Shown: positions 25,119 to 33,740 of the stretch, one piece after another
How positions within the stretch are numbered: position 1 is the stretch's first letter
Layout: every line of letters begins with the position of its first letter
From: Peptoclostridium acidaminophilum DSM 3953
GTDB lineage: Bacteria > Bacillota > Clostridia > Peptostreptococcales > Peptostreptococcaceae
NCBI RefSeq assembly: GCF_000597865.1
Contig: NZ_CP007452.1
Span: 2,177,183-2,241,182, forward strand
Reading direction: 5' to 3'
DNA length: 64,000 nucleotides
Position numbers and translations under genes: made by a program
Notes under the pieces: generated by a model
The model's database searches: none
What the model saw: the letters and a program-made list of their open reading frames with translations, nothing else
Told to the model about the DNA's origin: nothing

Positions 25119-26195
25119 CTATAGCTTTACATTGAGTTCTACTGCTTTACCGCTTCTGTCCACTGTCACAGTCGTCTCGTCTCCCGGCGAAAGCTTGTAA
25201 AGCTCCCTTACAAGGTTCCCCATTGACTTGATATCCGCCTTGCCTATCTTTATTATTACGTCTCCGGCTTTTATTCCCGCTTTGGCTGCTGCGCTTCCGG
25301 ATACAGTTTCAAGCACGTATACTCCTGTTTCAGCCGGAAGGTCTTCGCCTGATGCCTGCTCATATCTGGCTACGTTTACTCCCTGTATGCCCAGTACTAC
25401 CTTTTCAAACCGGCCTTTTTCTATGAACTGCTTGACTATAGGCTTGGCCAGATCTATTGGTATTGCAAATCCTAGCCCCTCGGCTGTTTGAATTTTTGCA
25501 GTATTTATACCTATAACCTTTCCCTGTGAATCGAGTAGAGGCCCACCACTGTTGCCCGGGTTTATGCTCGCATCCGTCTGAATCAGGTTCTCCATTGTCT
25601 CATACTGGTTTATGTCTATGCTCCTGTTTAGTCCGCTTATTATTCCCTGCGTAACTGATCTTTCGAATTCAAGCCCGAGCGGATTGCCTATTGCTATTGC
25701 TATATCTCCGACCTCAACGCCGTCGCTGTCTCCGAGCTCAGCCACATCAAGGTCCTGCTTTTCCACCTTGATTACAGCCAGGTCAATGAGGGAATCGTAC
25801 CAGAGCACCTGTGCCTCTTCTTTTGTTCCGTCGTAAAAAAGCACAGTCACATTTTTAGCCTGCCCGCTCGATATGACATGGGCATTCGTAAGTATATAGC
25901 CTCTCGAGTCAACTATGACTCCGGTTCCCACCCCGCTCTGCTCAGTGTCTCCGAAAAAGAAATCCTGCTGAACCGTCACCGTAGTTATCCCGACAACAGA
26001 AGGCATGGCTTTTTTAGCAACCGCCTTGTACACGGTTTCCTCCTTTGCCGTTGTTCCAACCAGAGTCTGCTTGGTTGGCTCCTCTGTTGAGCCCTGCCTT
26101 AAGAAGGAATCGGGCAGTACATTAAATACCGTATAGATTGTAAGCAGCGTGCCTATCACTGCACCTATGATTCCTGCAACTAGTCCTTTTCCCAT
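25119..26195 (-). CDS. HtrA/DegP-family serine protease, membrane-anchored
   Basis: 358 residues: an N-terminal membrane anchor (about 5-27), a trypsin-like domain and one PDZ domain (about 255-355). The catalytic triad is His in TNAHVI (about 103), Asp in LIDLAVIK (about 135) and Ser in NPGNSGGPL (about 215). It acts outside the membrane on misfolded or specific substrates. It follows walJ, as htrC does in the Bacillus wal operon. GGAGGTG lies about 6 bases before the ATG. Confidence 0.95.
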   Translation of the reverse strand: MGKGLVAGIIGAVIGTLLTIYTVFNVLPDSFLRQGSTEEPTKQTLVGTTAKEETVYKAVAKKAMPSVVGITTVTVQQDFFFGDTEQSGVGTGVIVDSRGYILTNAHVISSGQAKNVTVLFYDGTKEEAQVLWYDSLIDLAVIKVEKQDLDVAELGDSDGVEVGDIAIAIGNPLGLEFERSVTQGIISGLNRSIDINQYETMENLIQTDASINPGNSGGPLLDSQGKVIGINTAKIQTAEGLGFAIPIDLAKPIVKQFIEKGRFEKVVLGIQGVNVARYEQASGEDLPAETGVYVLETVSGSAAAKAGIKAGDVIIKIGKADIKSMGNLVRELYKLSPGDETTVTVDRSGKAVELNVKL

Positions 26196-26222
26196 AAAAA
26201 CACCTCCGGCAACATAAGTCCA

Positions 26223-27008
26223 TTATATGCTGTACACCCTTGAAGCCTGCTGGCGCAGCAGCACATCTATGCTTATGTTTTCTATACCCTTGATTTTCAA
26301 TGTTCCAACAACAGTTTCATATGCCAGCTCCGGAAAATTGTTCTCCCTGCTAAGATGTGCAAGCAATACCCTTTTTACGCCCTCGTTGGCGAGCTCGACG
26401 CAAAATAAAGCCGCATCGTCATTCGAAAGGTGGCCATTCGATGATAGTATCCTTCTTTTCAGATGGTAGGGATAAGCGCCCATCTTTAGCATTTCAACGT
26501 CATGGTTGGACTCGAGTACCACAAGGTCCGAGTCATGCAATTGCCCTCTTATTTCATCGCATATGCAGCCAGTGTCTGTTGCTATGCTGAGCTTTTTTTT
26601 GCCGTTGTCTATGCAAAAGCCCACGGGATCGGCAGCATCGTGATGTATGCCAAAAGCCTTTATCCTGAGACTTCCTATGTCAAAGCTCCTGCCTGTTTCA
26701 AACACCTGTATGTTCTCCGGCGAAACCTTGCCGAGCTTGTCACCCATCTCCTGCCAGGTTCTTGCATTGGCATATATGGGTATATCATGCTTTCTGGATA
26801 GTATTCCAGCCCCTTTAATATGGTCGACATGTTCATGAGTTATTAGTATTGCTTTCAGACCATCCATTCCCAATTCAATGCTTTCAAGGTTCTCCCTGAC
26901 CTTCTTGCCTGAAAGCCCTGCGTCCACAAGTATGCCAGTCCCTTCAAAGCCTATGTAGTGGCAGTTACCGCAGCTGCCGCTTGCCACAGAAGCATAATTA
27001 AAGCCCAT
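26223..27008 (-). CDS. walJ: WalJ/YycJ metallo-beta-lactamase-fold hydrolase
   Basis: 261 residues. MBL fold with THEHVDH (about 57), a later His in GIHHDA (about 119), Asp in ATDTG (about 143) and HLSRENN (about 220). YycJ/WalJ homologues are nucleases or hydrolases linked to cell division and chromosome coordination; the substrate is unproven. It overlaps the end of murA (ATGGGCTTTAA) with GAGGAAG inside murA, so the two are translationally coupled. Confidence 0.9.
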   Translation of the reverse strand: MGFNYASVASGSCGNCHYIGFEGTGILVDAGLSGKKVRENLESIELGMDGLKAILITHEHVDHIKGAGILSRKHDIPIYANARTWQEMGDKLGKVSPENIQVFETGRSFDIGSLRIKAFGIHHDAADPVGFCIDNGKKKLSIATDTGCICDEIRGQLHDSDLVVLESNHDVEMLKMGAYPYHLKRRILSSNGHLSNDDAALFCVELANEGVKRVLLAHLSRENNFPELAYETVVGTLKIKGIENISIDVLLRQQASRVYSI

Positions 27009-28269
27009 CGTCGTCTTCCTCGCCTATTCTGCTTATTTTTCCGCCTATGCCTCTTATCTTTTCTGCTATATCGTCATAGCCTCTTTCAACATGGTATATG
27101 TCTTCTATTTCTGTAACGCCCTGAGCCATGAGCCCCGCTATTATAAGGCATGCTCCTGCGCGCAGGTCGGATGCCTTTACGCTTGTTCCTGAGAGCTTCT
27201 GGGGTCCGTTTATTATCACAGTCGAGTTTTCGACCATTATTCCAGCTCCCATTCTGTTGAGCTCGTCCACATGCCCGAACCTGTTTTCAAATATGGTCTC
27301 TGTCACTATTGAGGTTCCTTTGGCCTTGAGCAAAAGAGTTGTGAACGGCTGCTGCATGTCAGTTGGGAATCCCGGATATACAAGCGTCTTTACATTGACT
27401 GCGTGCATTTCCTCCTTGCCTATGACCCTTATGCTGTCATCATATTCTATAACTTCTGCTCCCATCTCTCGCAGCTTTGCGCTCACAGGTTCCATGTGTA
27501 TAGGTATTACATCCTTTACAAGCACGTCTCCCGCGGTTGCAGCTGCCATTGCCATGAATGTGCCTGCCTCTATCTGATCAGGAATCACTGTGTATTCGCA
27601 TCCGTTCAGACGCTCGACTCCTCTTATCTTAATAGTGTCTGTTCCTGCTCCGACTATTTTTGCTCCCATGGCGTTTAGGAAATTTGCCAGGTCCACTATG
27701 TGCGGCTCCTTTGCAGCATTATCTATTACAGTAGTTCCCTGTGCCATTACGCTGGCAAGCATTATGTTCATTGTGGCGCCTACGCTCACTATGTCCATGT
27801 ACACTTCCTGTCCTATGAGCTTTTCGGCTGATGCCTCTATTATGCCGTGCTCGAGGTTAACGTGCGCTCCAAGCGCCTCAAAACCTTTTTTATGCTGGTC
27901 TATAGGTCTTGTACCTATTTCACAGCCTCCCGGATATGCAACCTTTGCATGATTAAACCTGCCAAGCCCCGCGCCGAGAAAATAGTACGACGCCCTTAGC
28001 ATTTTAGCCATTTCATATGTAGCAAAGCATTCAGTCACACCTGATGTGTCTATTATTGCGGTTTTTCCGTCATATTCCACATCGGCGCCCATGCTCGAGA
28101 GTATTTTGCATATCATTCTTATGTCGCTTATATTTGGAAGGTTATTTATCTTGAACTTGCCACTTGCCAGTATACACGCCGGTAATATTGCAACTGCTGC
28201 ATTCTTGAATCCGCCTATGCTGACCTCGCCGCAGAGTTTGCTTCCGCCTTCTATTATAAATTTACCCAT
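26998..28269 (-). CDS. murA: UDP-N-acetylglucosamine 1-carboxyvinyltransferase
   Basis: 423 residues from the ATG at 28269 (AAAGGTGAT just upstream; two upstream in-frame starts lack a better site). It catalyses the first committed step of peptidoglycan synthesis, adding enolpyruvate to UDP-GlcNAc. The catalytic loop is YPGGCEIGTRP (about 110), with the fosfomycin-target Cys present. FKNAAVAILPA at the N-terminus has the substrate Lys/Asn pair. Its position inside the wal region puts it under cell-wall control, but an IS21 element now separates it from walI. Confidence 0.95.
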   Translation of the reverse strand: MGKFIIEGGSKLCGEVSIGGFKNAAVAILPACILASGKFKINNLPNISDIRMICKILSSMGADVEYDGKTAIIDTSGVTECFATYEMAKMLRASYYFLGAGLGRFNHAKVAYPGGCEIGTRPIDQHKKGFEALGAHVNLEHGIIEASAEKLIGQEVYMDIVSVGATMNIMLASVMAQGTTVIDNAAKEPHIVDLANFLNAMGAKIVGAGTDTIKIRGVERLNGCEYTVIPDQIEAGTFMAMAAATAGDVLVKDVIPIHMEPVSAKLREMGAEVIEYDDSIRVIGKEEMHAVNVKTLVYPGFPTDMQQPFTTLLLKAKGTSIVTETIFENRFGHVDELNRMGAGIMVENSTVIINGPQKLSGTSVKASDLRAGACLIIAGLMAQGVTEIEDIYHVERGYDDIAEKIRGIGGKISRIGEEDDDGL

Positions 28270-28342
28270 GTCATCACCTTTTCCCATTATGGTAAACTTC
28301 ACAAAACACATGTGTATTCTCAGAAATATTGCTTATAATAAG

Positions 28343-28350
28343 TTCTGATT
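28343..28350 (+). repeat. Target duplication of the IS21 element, left copy
   Basis: TTCTGATT, repeated exactly at 30851-30858, frames the IS21-family element. Confidence 0.75.
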
Positions 28351-28514
28351 CTGAATGTCAATGAATATTTGAGCCAGGCGCTAGTGAATTTCTGAGCCAC
28401 CTGTGCTAATGAAAAAGTATACCATTTTCATATTTGTGCTAATGAATATTTGAGCCACTTATTGTAATAAAGAAGGGAAATTGGGTTTAGCCTTCATTTC
28501 CCTTAATTCATCTT

Positions 28515-29258
28515 TTATTTGCTGTTGCTGTCCTTTCGATAAGAATCGCCATTCATGTTTAATACATAGGAGCGGAATGTTATTCTGTCAACTAGGGCTG
28601 CGACCATTATTGGATTATCGAAAAGCTCTGTCCATCTTGAGAATTCAAGATTTGTGGTTATTATGATGCTGCCTTTTTCGGATCGATCAGAGATTACCTT
28701 GAAAAGCAGATCTGACTGATGCCTGTTAAAGCTTAGGTATGAGAGTTCATCTAGTATTAGCAGATCAACTTTAGACAGCTGTTTTTCAAGCTTTGCCAGC
28801 CTTTTGTACTCGCTGGCCTCGACCAATTCAGTTGCAAGTGATGCGGCGTTATAAAACTTGACGGAATATCCGAGGGTGCAGGCTTTCAAGCCAAGGCTTA
28901 TTGCAAGATGCGTCTTGCCTGTTCCGGGATTCCCTATCATTACAATGTTTTGATGTTTGTCTATGTAGTCGCACTCAGACAACTCAAAAATAAAAGGTTC
29001 TTTTACATGTTTAAGCCGGCTTGTATCAAATTCATCAAGAGTCTTCAAATATGGATACTTTGCAGCTTTGATCCGCCTTTTGCGATTATTTTCCTGACGC
29101 TGGTCGTTCTCAACTCTTAGTAGCGCAAGGAGGAAATCCTCATAGCTCATATTGGTGTCCATCTGACGGATCATATTTTCATAATCACAAAAGGTAGGGA
29201 GCTTGAGCTGCTTGCAGTAAAGAGAAATAGACTGTGCCTTCACGTTTATTTCACCCAT
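28515..29258 (-). CDS. istB: IS21 helper ATPase IstB
   Basis: 247 residues, AAA+ of the DnaC/IstB class: Walker A GNPGTGKTH (about 105), Walker B LLILDELSYLSF (about 166) and sensor STNLEFS-type region ITTNLEFSRW (about 198). It assists IstA in target-site selection. It overlaps the istA stop codon (TAATG). Confidence 0.93.
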   Translation of the reverse strand: MGEINVKAQSISLYCKQLKLPTFCDYENMIRQMDTNMSYEDFLLALLRVENDQRQENNRKRRIKAAKYPYLKTLDEFDTSRLKHVKEPFIFELSECDYIDKHQNIVMIGNPGTGKTHLAISLGLKACTLGYSVKFYNAASLATELVEASEYKRLAKLEKQLSKVDLLILDELSYLSFNRHQSDLLFKVISDRSEKGSIIITTNLEFSRWTELFDNPIMVAALVDRITFRSYVLNMNGDSYRKDSNSK

Positions 29259-30733
29259 TATCCGTTCACCGCCACTTTGAATTTGGCATCATAAGCCGAT
29301 AGGTCCACATTATCAACTGAGATATCCGTTGCAACCGATATTACGCCGTTTGATACAGGACCATCCAAGTAACTTCGTACCAGGTCGATTGTGGGACTTA
29401 CCGTAGCAGGTATTTGGTTTTTAATGCCGATTATCCTGTCAGTGCCATAATCAAGGCACAATCGAAGAAGTTTGACAGTATCCCTGTTTGCATTTGGGAA
29501 TTTCATTCCCCATTCAAGCAGGTCTCTCTGAATAGCCTGCCTTACAGGTTTGGCGTTGAATACGGAGCGTGGCTTTCGTTCCAGAAGTGGCATGTAGTGC
29601 TCCAGAGTATAGCTGGTGTAGCCCCCTGGACCATAGATGCGGTCATAGGATGCCACGACTGCAGACTTGTGATGTATTCTGATTTCGTTGCCATAGGCCT
29701 TTATTGTGGCTTCCTGGCCTATCAGTGTTGCCGGAACTGAATAATTGTTTTTATCAAACCTTACTGTGGAGTATTCATTTACTTTTGCAATCGCAGTTTT
29801 GCTTGTATCAAAACTGTATTTTGGAAGTGAGTAGAAGTATGATGCTTCTTGAAAGAGCCGCATACCGACAGTTCCCTCACGTCCTTGTATCATATGCTGC
29901 TTATACTCGTTGCATTTTTCTGATAGTAAACTATTCAGCTCTGATAAGTTTTTTATCCTTGGAACAGGAACCAGGAAGTTTCTTCTTGAAAATCCTACAA
30001 GGTTTTCAACCAGGCCCTTTTCATTTCCGCTTGCAATGTTGCAAAACAACGGTTGAAATGCATAATGGGCGCTAAAGGCCTTGTACCTGTTTTGAATCTT
30101 TGCGTATTGGCCAAAGCCTTCTTTTACTGCAACTTTAGCATTATCAAATATTGTTTTATGAGGAATACCGCCAAAGAATTCAAATGCCTTCTGTTGACCT
30201 TCCAAGAAGGATTCCTCGTTCTGGTGCTTGAATGCCATTACGAAAATTGCGCAACTGAAGCATAGCCTTGCACAAAAGAGATTGATTTTGTTTTTAATCC
30301 CGTCAAGATACACGGTGGCTTCTCCCCAATCAATTTGGAGAGCTTCCCCCGGATCGAATTCCAATGGGATAAATGACTTGGGAATATTCCCTTTAATCCT
30401 TTTTACAGCCAATCTTACTGTTGACTCGCCGCCGGCAAACTGTTTTTCAGTTACAAGCCGTTGATATATGCGCCTTGCAGTATGCTGCTGTTTGTTTATA
30501 TTTTCGGATTTGTCTTCCTCAAGGCAATGAAGAATGAACTTTAATACATCGTCAGTCAGAATGTCTGCCTTACGATTGTATTCTTTGCGTTCCCATGGAA
30601 CGCTGTCACCGTCACAATATTTTTTGACGGTATTGCGAGATATGCCGAGCGTTTTAGCGATAGCCCTTTGAGACATACCCTGGATTGTACTCATTTCTCT
30701 AATCTTTTGGTAAATGTCCACGTCAATGATCAC
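29258..30733 (-). CDS. istA: IS21 transposase IstA
   Basis: About 491 residues. The N-terminal helix-turn-helix is MSQRAIAKTLGISRNTVKKY; the DDE integrase core has Asp in LQIDWGEATV (about 131), Asp in TIFDNAKVAV (about 197) and Glu in ASGNEKGLVENLVGF (about 242). I prefer the GTG at 30733, which has GGGAGG 9 bases upstream; an ATG three codons earlier touches that site. Full length. Confidence 0.92.
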   Translation of the reverse strand: MIIDVDIYQKIREMSTIQGMSQRAIAKTLGISRNTVKKYCDGDSVPWERKEYNRKADILTDDVLKFILHCLEEDKSENINKQQHTARRIYQRLVTEKQFAGGESTVRLAVKRIKGNIPKSFIPLEFDPGEALQIDWGEATVYLDGIKNKINLFCARLCFSCAIFVMAFKHQNEESFLEGQQKAFEFFGGIPHKTIFDNAKVAVKEGFGQYAKIQNRYKAFSAHYAFQPLFCNIASGNEKGLVENLVGFSRRNFLVPVPRIKNLSELNSLLSEKCNEYKQHMIQGREGTVGMRLFQEASYFYSLPKYSFDTSKTAIAKVNEYSTVRFDKNNYSVPATLIGQEATIKAYGNEIRIHHKSAVVASYDRIYGPGGYTSYTLEHYMPLLERKPRSVFNAKPVRQAIQRDLLEWGMKFPNANRDTVKLLRLCLDYGTDRIIGIKNQIPATVSPTIDLVRSYLDGPVSNGVISVATDISVDNVDLSAYDAKFKVAVNG

Positions 30734-30850
30734 ACCTTTCATCCTCCCTGCACTAATCTTTGAGATTAGTATACAGGTTTTTTGAAAAGTGGCTCACTTT
30801 TTGGTTAGCACAAAGGCACTAAATGGCTCACTCTTATACTAGCATTCACA

Positions 30851-30858
30851 TTCTGATT
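30851..30858 (+). repeat. Target duplication of the IS21 element, right copy
   Basis: TTCTGATT, second copy of the 8-bp direct repeat. Confidence 0.75.
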
Positions 30859-30933
30859 TCACACGCCTTATCAATACAATTAAATTATACCAAATTATCG
30901 AACTCTGTATTAAATTTTTGTAAAAATAATTAT

Positions 30934-30961
30934 AAAAAGCCCCCGATTAAAAATCAAGGGC
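30934..30961 (-). terminator. walI terminator
   Basis: The 9-bp stem GCCCTTGAT / ATCGGGGGC (two G-T pairs) overlaps the walI stop codon and is followed by TTTTT on the minus strand. It marks the end of the walR-walI transcript upstream of the IS21 insertion. Confidence 0.65.
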
Positions 30962-31732
30962 TGAAACATACTTTTCAGTGCCGTCCGAGAGTGTAATCCG
31001 CCATGCTGGAAAAGCCTTTGCTGTTTTAGTATCCTTTATGTTCATTGTTTCCCCCAACTTGAAATAATATCCAAGGCTTATGTCACTTATGTCGCTTGAT
31101 TTATCAAGCTCTGGATATATCTTTACTATGGCCTCGTATGGCGATATGGGCCTCCTCTTGGGGAAGCTTTCCTTTTCAGGTGTGAGCCATAGCCTTTCTA
31201 CTTTAAGGCTCCCGTCTTTGTAGAACCTGAAGCTCATATAGCTTTTTTCCAAAAAATAGCCTTCATAATCGCCGACATATGTAACTTCAATATATTCCGG
31301 ATTTTCAAAGGCATTCTTCAGCTTTATGTCTTGACGGTCCAGCCCATGAAGCTTCAAGAATCCATTTGCATAATCGACTGCGCTTTCGACATCATGCTTT
31401 TTAAGCTTCATCCCAAACGTGAGTACCGACTTGTTGCCGTCTTCCACTTCATACGCCGCTCCCTGATCTTTCACAAGCGTCTCGTACATGCTCTGCTCCG
31501 GCAGTTCATATTTCACTAGAATCGGGCCGAGCCTTTGCTCATACTCCGGAACGTTGGCGCTTAGCTTTATGCTCTTCTTCTCCAGAAGCATCTCTACATA
31601 CTCCTTGTATTCGCTGTCGGAGAAGCTTTCGTTTTGTGCAATGCTTTTGGTTTTGTAATAACTGTATCCCAGAAAAAGATTTGTTATTATGAATGCAATT
31701 ATTAGTATGAATTTAGCCTTTGCCCAGTCCAT
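30947..31732 (-). CDS. walI: WalI/YycI-like regulator of WalK
   Basis: 261 residues: an N-terminal membrane segment (about 6-26) and an extracytoplasmic domain that is mainly beta. The gene order directly after YycH and the single-pass topology are those of WalI, which with WalH restrains the WalK kinase in Bacillus. I start at the ATG at 31732, preceded by GGGGAGAGG; this overlaps the end of walH by 20 bases. Sequence similarity to WalI is judged from context more than from motifs. Confidence 0.75.
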   Translation of the reverse strand: MDWAKAKFILIIAFIITNLFLGYSYYKTKSIAQNESFSDSEYKEYVEMLLEKKSIKLSANVPEYEQRLGPILVKYELPEQSMYETLVKDQGAAYEVEDGNKSVLTFGMKLKKHDVESAVDYANGFLKLHGLDRQDIKLKNAFENPEYIEVTYVGDYEGYFLEKSYMSFRFYKDGSLKVERLWLTPEKESFPKRRPISPYEAIVKIYPELDKSSDISDISLGYYFKLGETMNIKDTKTAKAFPAWRITLSDGTEKYVSALDF

Positions 31733-33113
31733 TGCTAAGCCTCTCCCCTGTATATGCATCAAATACGTATCGGCTGTTTTCGGTTTCAAAACTCCAGGAC
31801 GGTATGAACATGTTCTTGTCGCTTAAAAAATAGATGAGCTCAATTGACTTGAATCTGCTGAGCACATCTTCCGTCATGTCCATGCCCTTTGCATCTCCGG
31901 AAGCAAGCTCGCTTTTGAAAAAATCAAAGTTCTCGTTGAGTATCGCCTGCGGACTGAGCGTATGCAAATCCGAGAAGACATTGTATGCCATGTTGTCTTC
32001 TATGCCTATGAGATTGCCCGTCAGGGAATAGACCTCATCGCCGGCAACCGTGGCTTTAATATGATCTATGCCGCCCTCTGAAGTGAATTTAAGACCGTCT
32101 ATGTTGTATGAAAATGTAAACATAAAAGCATCATAGCCTTTGATCTTTAACTTCTGGGCAGAAACCAGATACACATCTTTGCCGTCTATGCCCATTTCAG
32201 ATAGCAGCCTCGAAACCTTGGAGAAAGCTTCAAACTGATCAAGCTGGGCCTTGCTTATAGTTTCATTGAGATACTCTATCTTCCCGTCGGGCTGTATTCT
32301 AAGCACTCTTTCCCCGAATCCGTATATGAATGAGTTTGCTCCGCCTGTTTCTACTACTCTGTTTACAAAATCATATTTTTCCTTGAATACTTTTTGTGCC
32401 ATTTCTACGAGGGCATCTTCATTTTTTACATCAATGCTGCTTTTGCCTTTGAAATACGGATATTTGTAGTTTGAAGGGTCTATTGGTATGAGCAGATTGC
32501 TTTCAATTCCAAGCAACGATTTGATAGAATAGTATTTTACAAGCTTGCCTTCATTCATGCTGTCTTCCAATTCGTCAATAATAGTCAGCTTTTTTACTCC
32601 GCTTATATCGACTCTTACAGCGCCTCCCTGCACGAGCAAAAAATATATCCCCCCGTCGTCAACAAGGGGAATAATTATTGTGTCTATGCCTTTATAACTG
32701 TCAAGTACGCTTTTATCCAAACCAATGGCCTTGGACACAATCCTGCCTTCTGACGGGAAAGTGAGCTGCACCTCGATAGTTCTCATGTCCGCCAATTTCT
32801 GGACGCCATTTTCATCCACTTCGCTTATACGCGATGCCTTGCCTATTTCTGTATTCAAAATCTCCTTAAGCTGCTGCCAGTATTCGCCCTTTTGCTCTAT
32901 GATTTCTACGTTGTTGCCGTCTCCTCCCGCAAAATGTACAAATAGCCGGCTGGGCTTAAAATGATATTCGATATCCTTTGTGTTTTCAATGCTTGCAAAA
33001 AATTTGCCATATCCGCTGAAATGGTCTGTCAAATCCAGATTCAAAGCAGTAAGAACAAGGCTTGTTATAAACAAAGCCGTAAGCACAAAAGTCTTAATCT
33101 TCTCCTTAATCAT
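31713..33113 (-). CDS. walH: WalH/YycH-like regulator of WalK
   Basis: 466 residues with an N-terminal membrane segment (about 8-28) and a large extracytoplasmic part. Size, topology and place (two genes after walK, overlapping walI) fit YycH, which dampens WalK signalling in Bacillus. It ends with a YcgO-like strand SRYVFDAYTGERLSNG. GGGAAGAG lies before the ATG. Confidence 0.78.
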   Translation of the reverse strand: MIKEKIKTFVLTALFITSLVLTALNLDLTDHFSGYGKFFASIENTKDIEYHFKPSRLFVHFAGGDGNNVEIIEQKGEYWQQLKEILNTEIGKASRISEVDENGVQKLADMRTIEVQLTFPSEGRIVSKAIGLDKSVLDSYKGIDTIIIPLVDDGGIYFLLVQGGAVRVDISGVKKLTIIDELEDSMNEGKLVKYYSIKSLLGIESNLLIPIDPSNYKYPYFKGKSSIDVKNEDALVEMAQKVFKEKYDFVNRVVETGGANSFIYGFGERVLRIQPDGKIEYLNETISKAQLDQFEAFSKVSRLLSEMGIDGKDVYLVSAQKLKIKGYDAFMFTFSYNIDGLKFTSEGGIDHIKATVAGDEVYSLTGNLIGIEDNMAYNVFSDLHTLSPQAILNENFDFFKSELASGDAKGMDMTEDVLSRFKSIELIYFLSDKNMFIPSWSFETENSRYVFDAYTGERLSNGLGKG

Positions 33114-33128
33114 ACTGCTCTTCCCCTA

Positions 33129-33614
33129 TTATTGAGATATCATATTGTTCATCAGCTGTGTCATGCTACTTTCTCTGAGTTGCTCCATTGACTTTTTCAC
33201 ACTTGATTCCTCGAGCTTCTTGAAATTTATTATCTTTTCAATTCTCGCACCATCTGATAGCGATTTGATTATCACCTTGTTTTCTCCAAGGCTGAGCCTT
33301 ATTTCCTTCACGAATATTCCCATAGAACCTATTTTGAAGTAGTCCTTAGTTGTGCGCCTTGTAAAGTTTGAGTTTTTTGTATCAGCATCTCTCTGCATGC
33401 TGATGTTGTTTGATTGCGCATAAACTTCAAGCAGGACCGGTGTGCCAGGATCGCCTTTTCCAGATACTACTGCCGTCGAATTTGTAGTAACCGTATAATT
33501 AGCCTGAGGCTTTATTGCTTCTATTGACTGCTCGGCTTGCACAGGATTTCCCACAAATCCGCTTCCTGCAAGCATCAGGCCGATTAAAACACCCGAAACA
33601 AGTTTCTTCATCAT
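33129..33614 (-). CDS. Secreted protein of the wal locus, unknown function
   Basis: 161 residues. A clear signal peptide (MMKKLVSGVLIGLMLAGSG, cleavage near VQA-EQ at 27/28) precedes a small domain that looks like a single beta-sandwich (TTNSTAVVSGKGDPGTPVLLEVYA ... LGENKVIIKSLSDG), with a charged helical tail. The TNSTAVVSGKGDPG pattern resembles the start of bacterial Ig-like or carboxypeptidase-regulatory domains. GGAGGT lies 5 bases before the first ATG. It sits between walK and walH, a place where Bacillus has no gene. I do not recognise the family. Confidence 0.7.
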   Translation of the reverse strand: MMKKLVSGVLIGLMLAGSGFVGNPVQAEQSIEAIKPQANYTVTTNSTAVVSGKGDPGTPVLLEVYAQSNNISMQRDADTKNSNFTRRTTKDYFKIGSMGIFVKEIRLSLGENKVIIKSLSDGARIEKIINFKKLEESSVKKSMEQLRESSMTQLMNNMISQ

Positions 33615-33706
33615 GCAGACCTCCCTTATAATAGCATTTGTACTCTATAAAATTATACATAATTTATATTACAAAACTATTACAAATGAATTAAAAGGTT
33701 TTTACA

Positions 33707-33735
33707 TTATCCACAATTCCACAATGTTATCAACA
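33707..33735 (+). promoter_or_regulatory. Pair of DnaA-box-like 9-mers
   Basis: TTATCCACA (33707-33715, exact consensus) and TTATCAACA (33727-33735, one mismatch) have the same orientation, 20 bases apart. They lie in the short gap between walK and the secreted-protein gene. Confidence 0.4.
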
Positions 33736-33740
33736 GGGTT

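Larger units (their letters stand above)
28351..30850 (-). mobile_element. IS21-family insertion sequence
   Basis: About 2.5 kb carrying istA and istB on the minus strand. Both ends contain multiple short repeats with the core GAGCCA: at the left 28371, 28389 and 28451 regions, and at the right GTGGCTCAC and ATGGCTCAC (30790-30830). These are typical IS21 transposase-binding sites. Subterminal words TGTCAATG (left) and TGTGAATG (right, reverse complement) are inverted. An 8-bp direct repeat flanks it. It looks intact and recent. It stands between walI and murA. Confidence 0.88.

Noticed and set aside
28312-28514. CRISPR-like short repeats near 28.4 kb
   Set aside because: The repeated GAATATTTGAGCCA words are the multiple transposase-binding repeats of the IS21 end; spacing is irregular and only a few copies exist.
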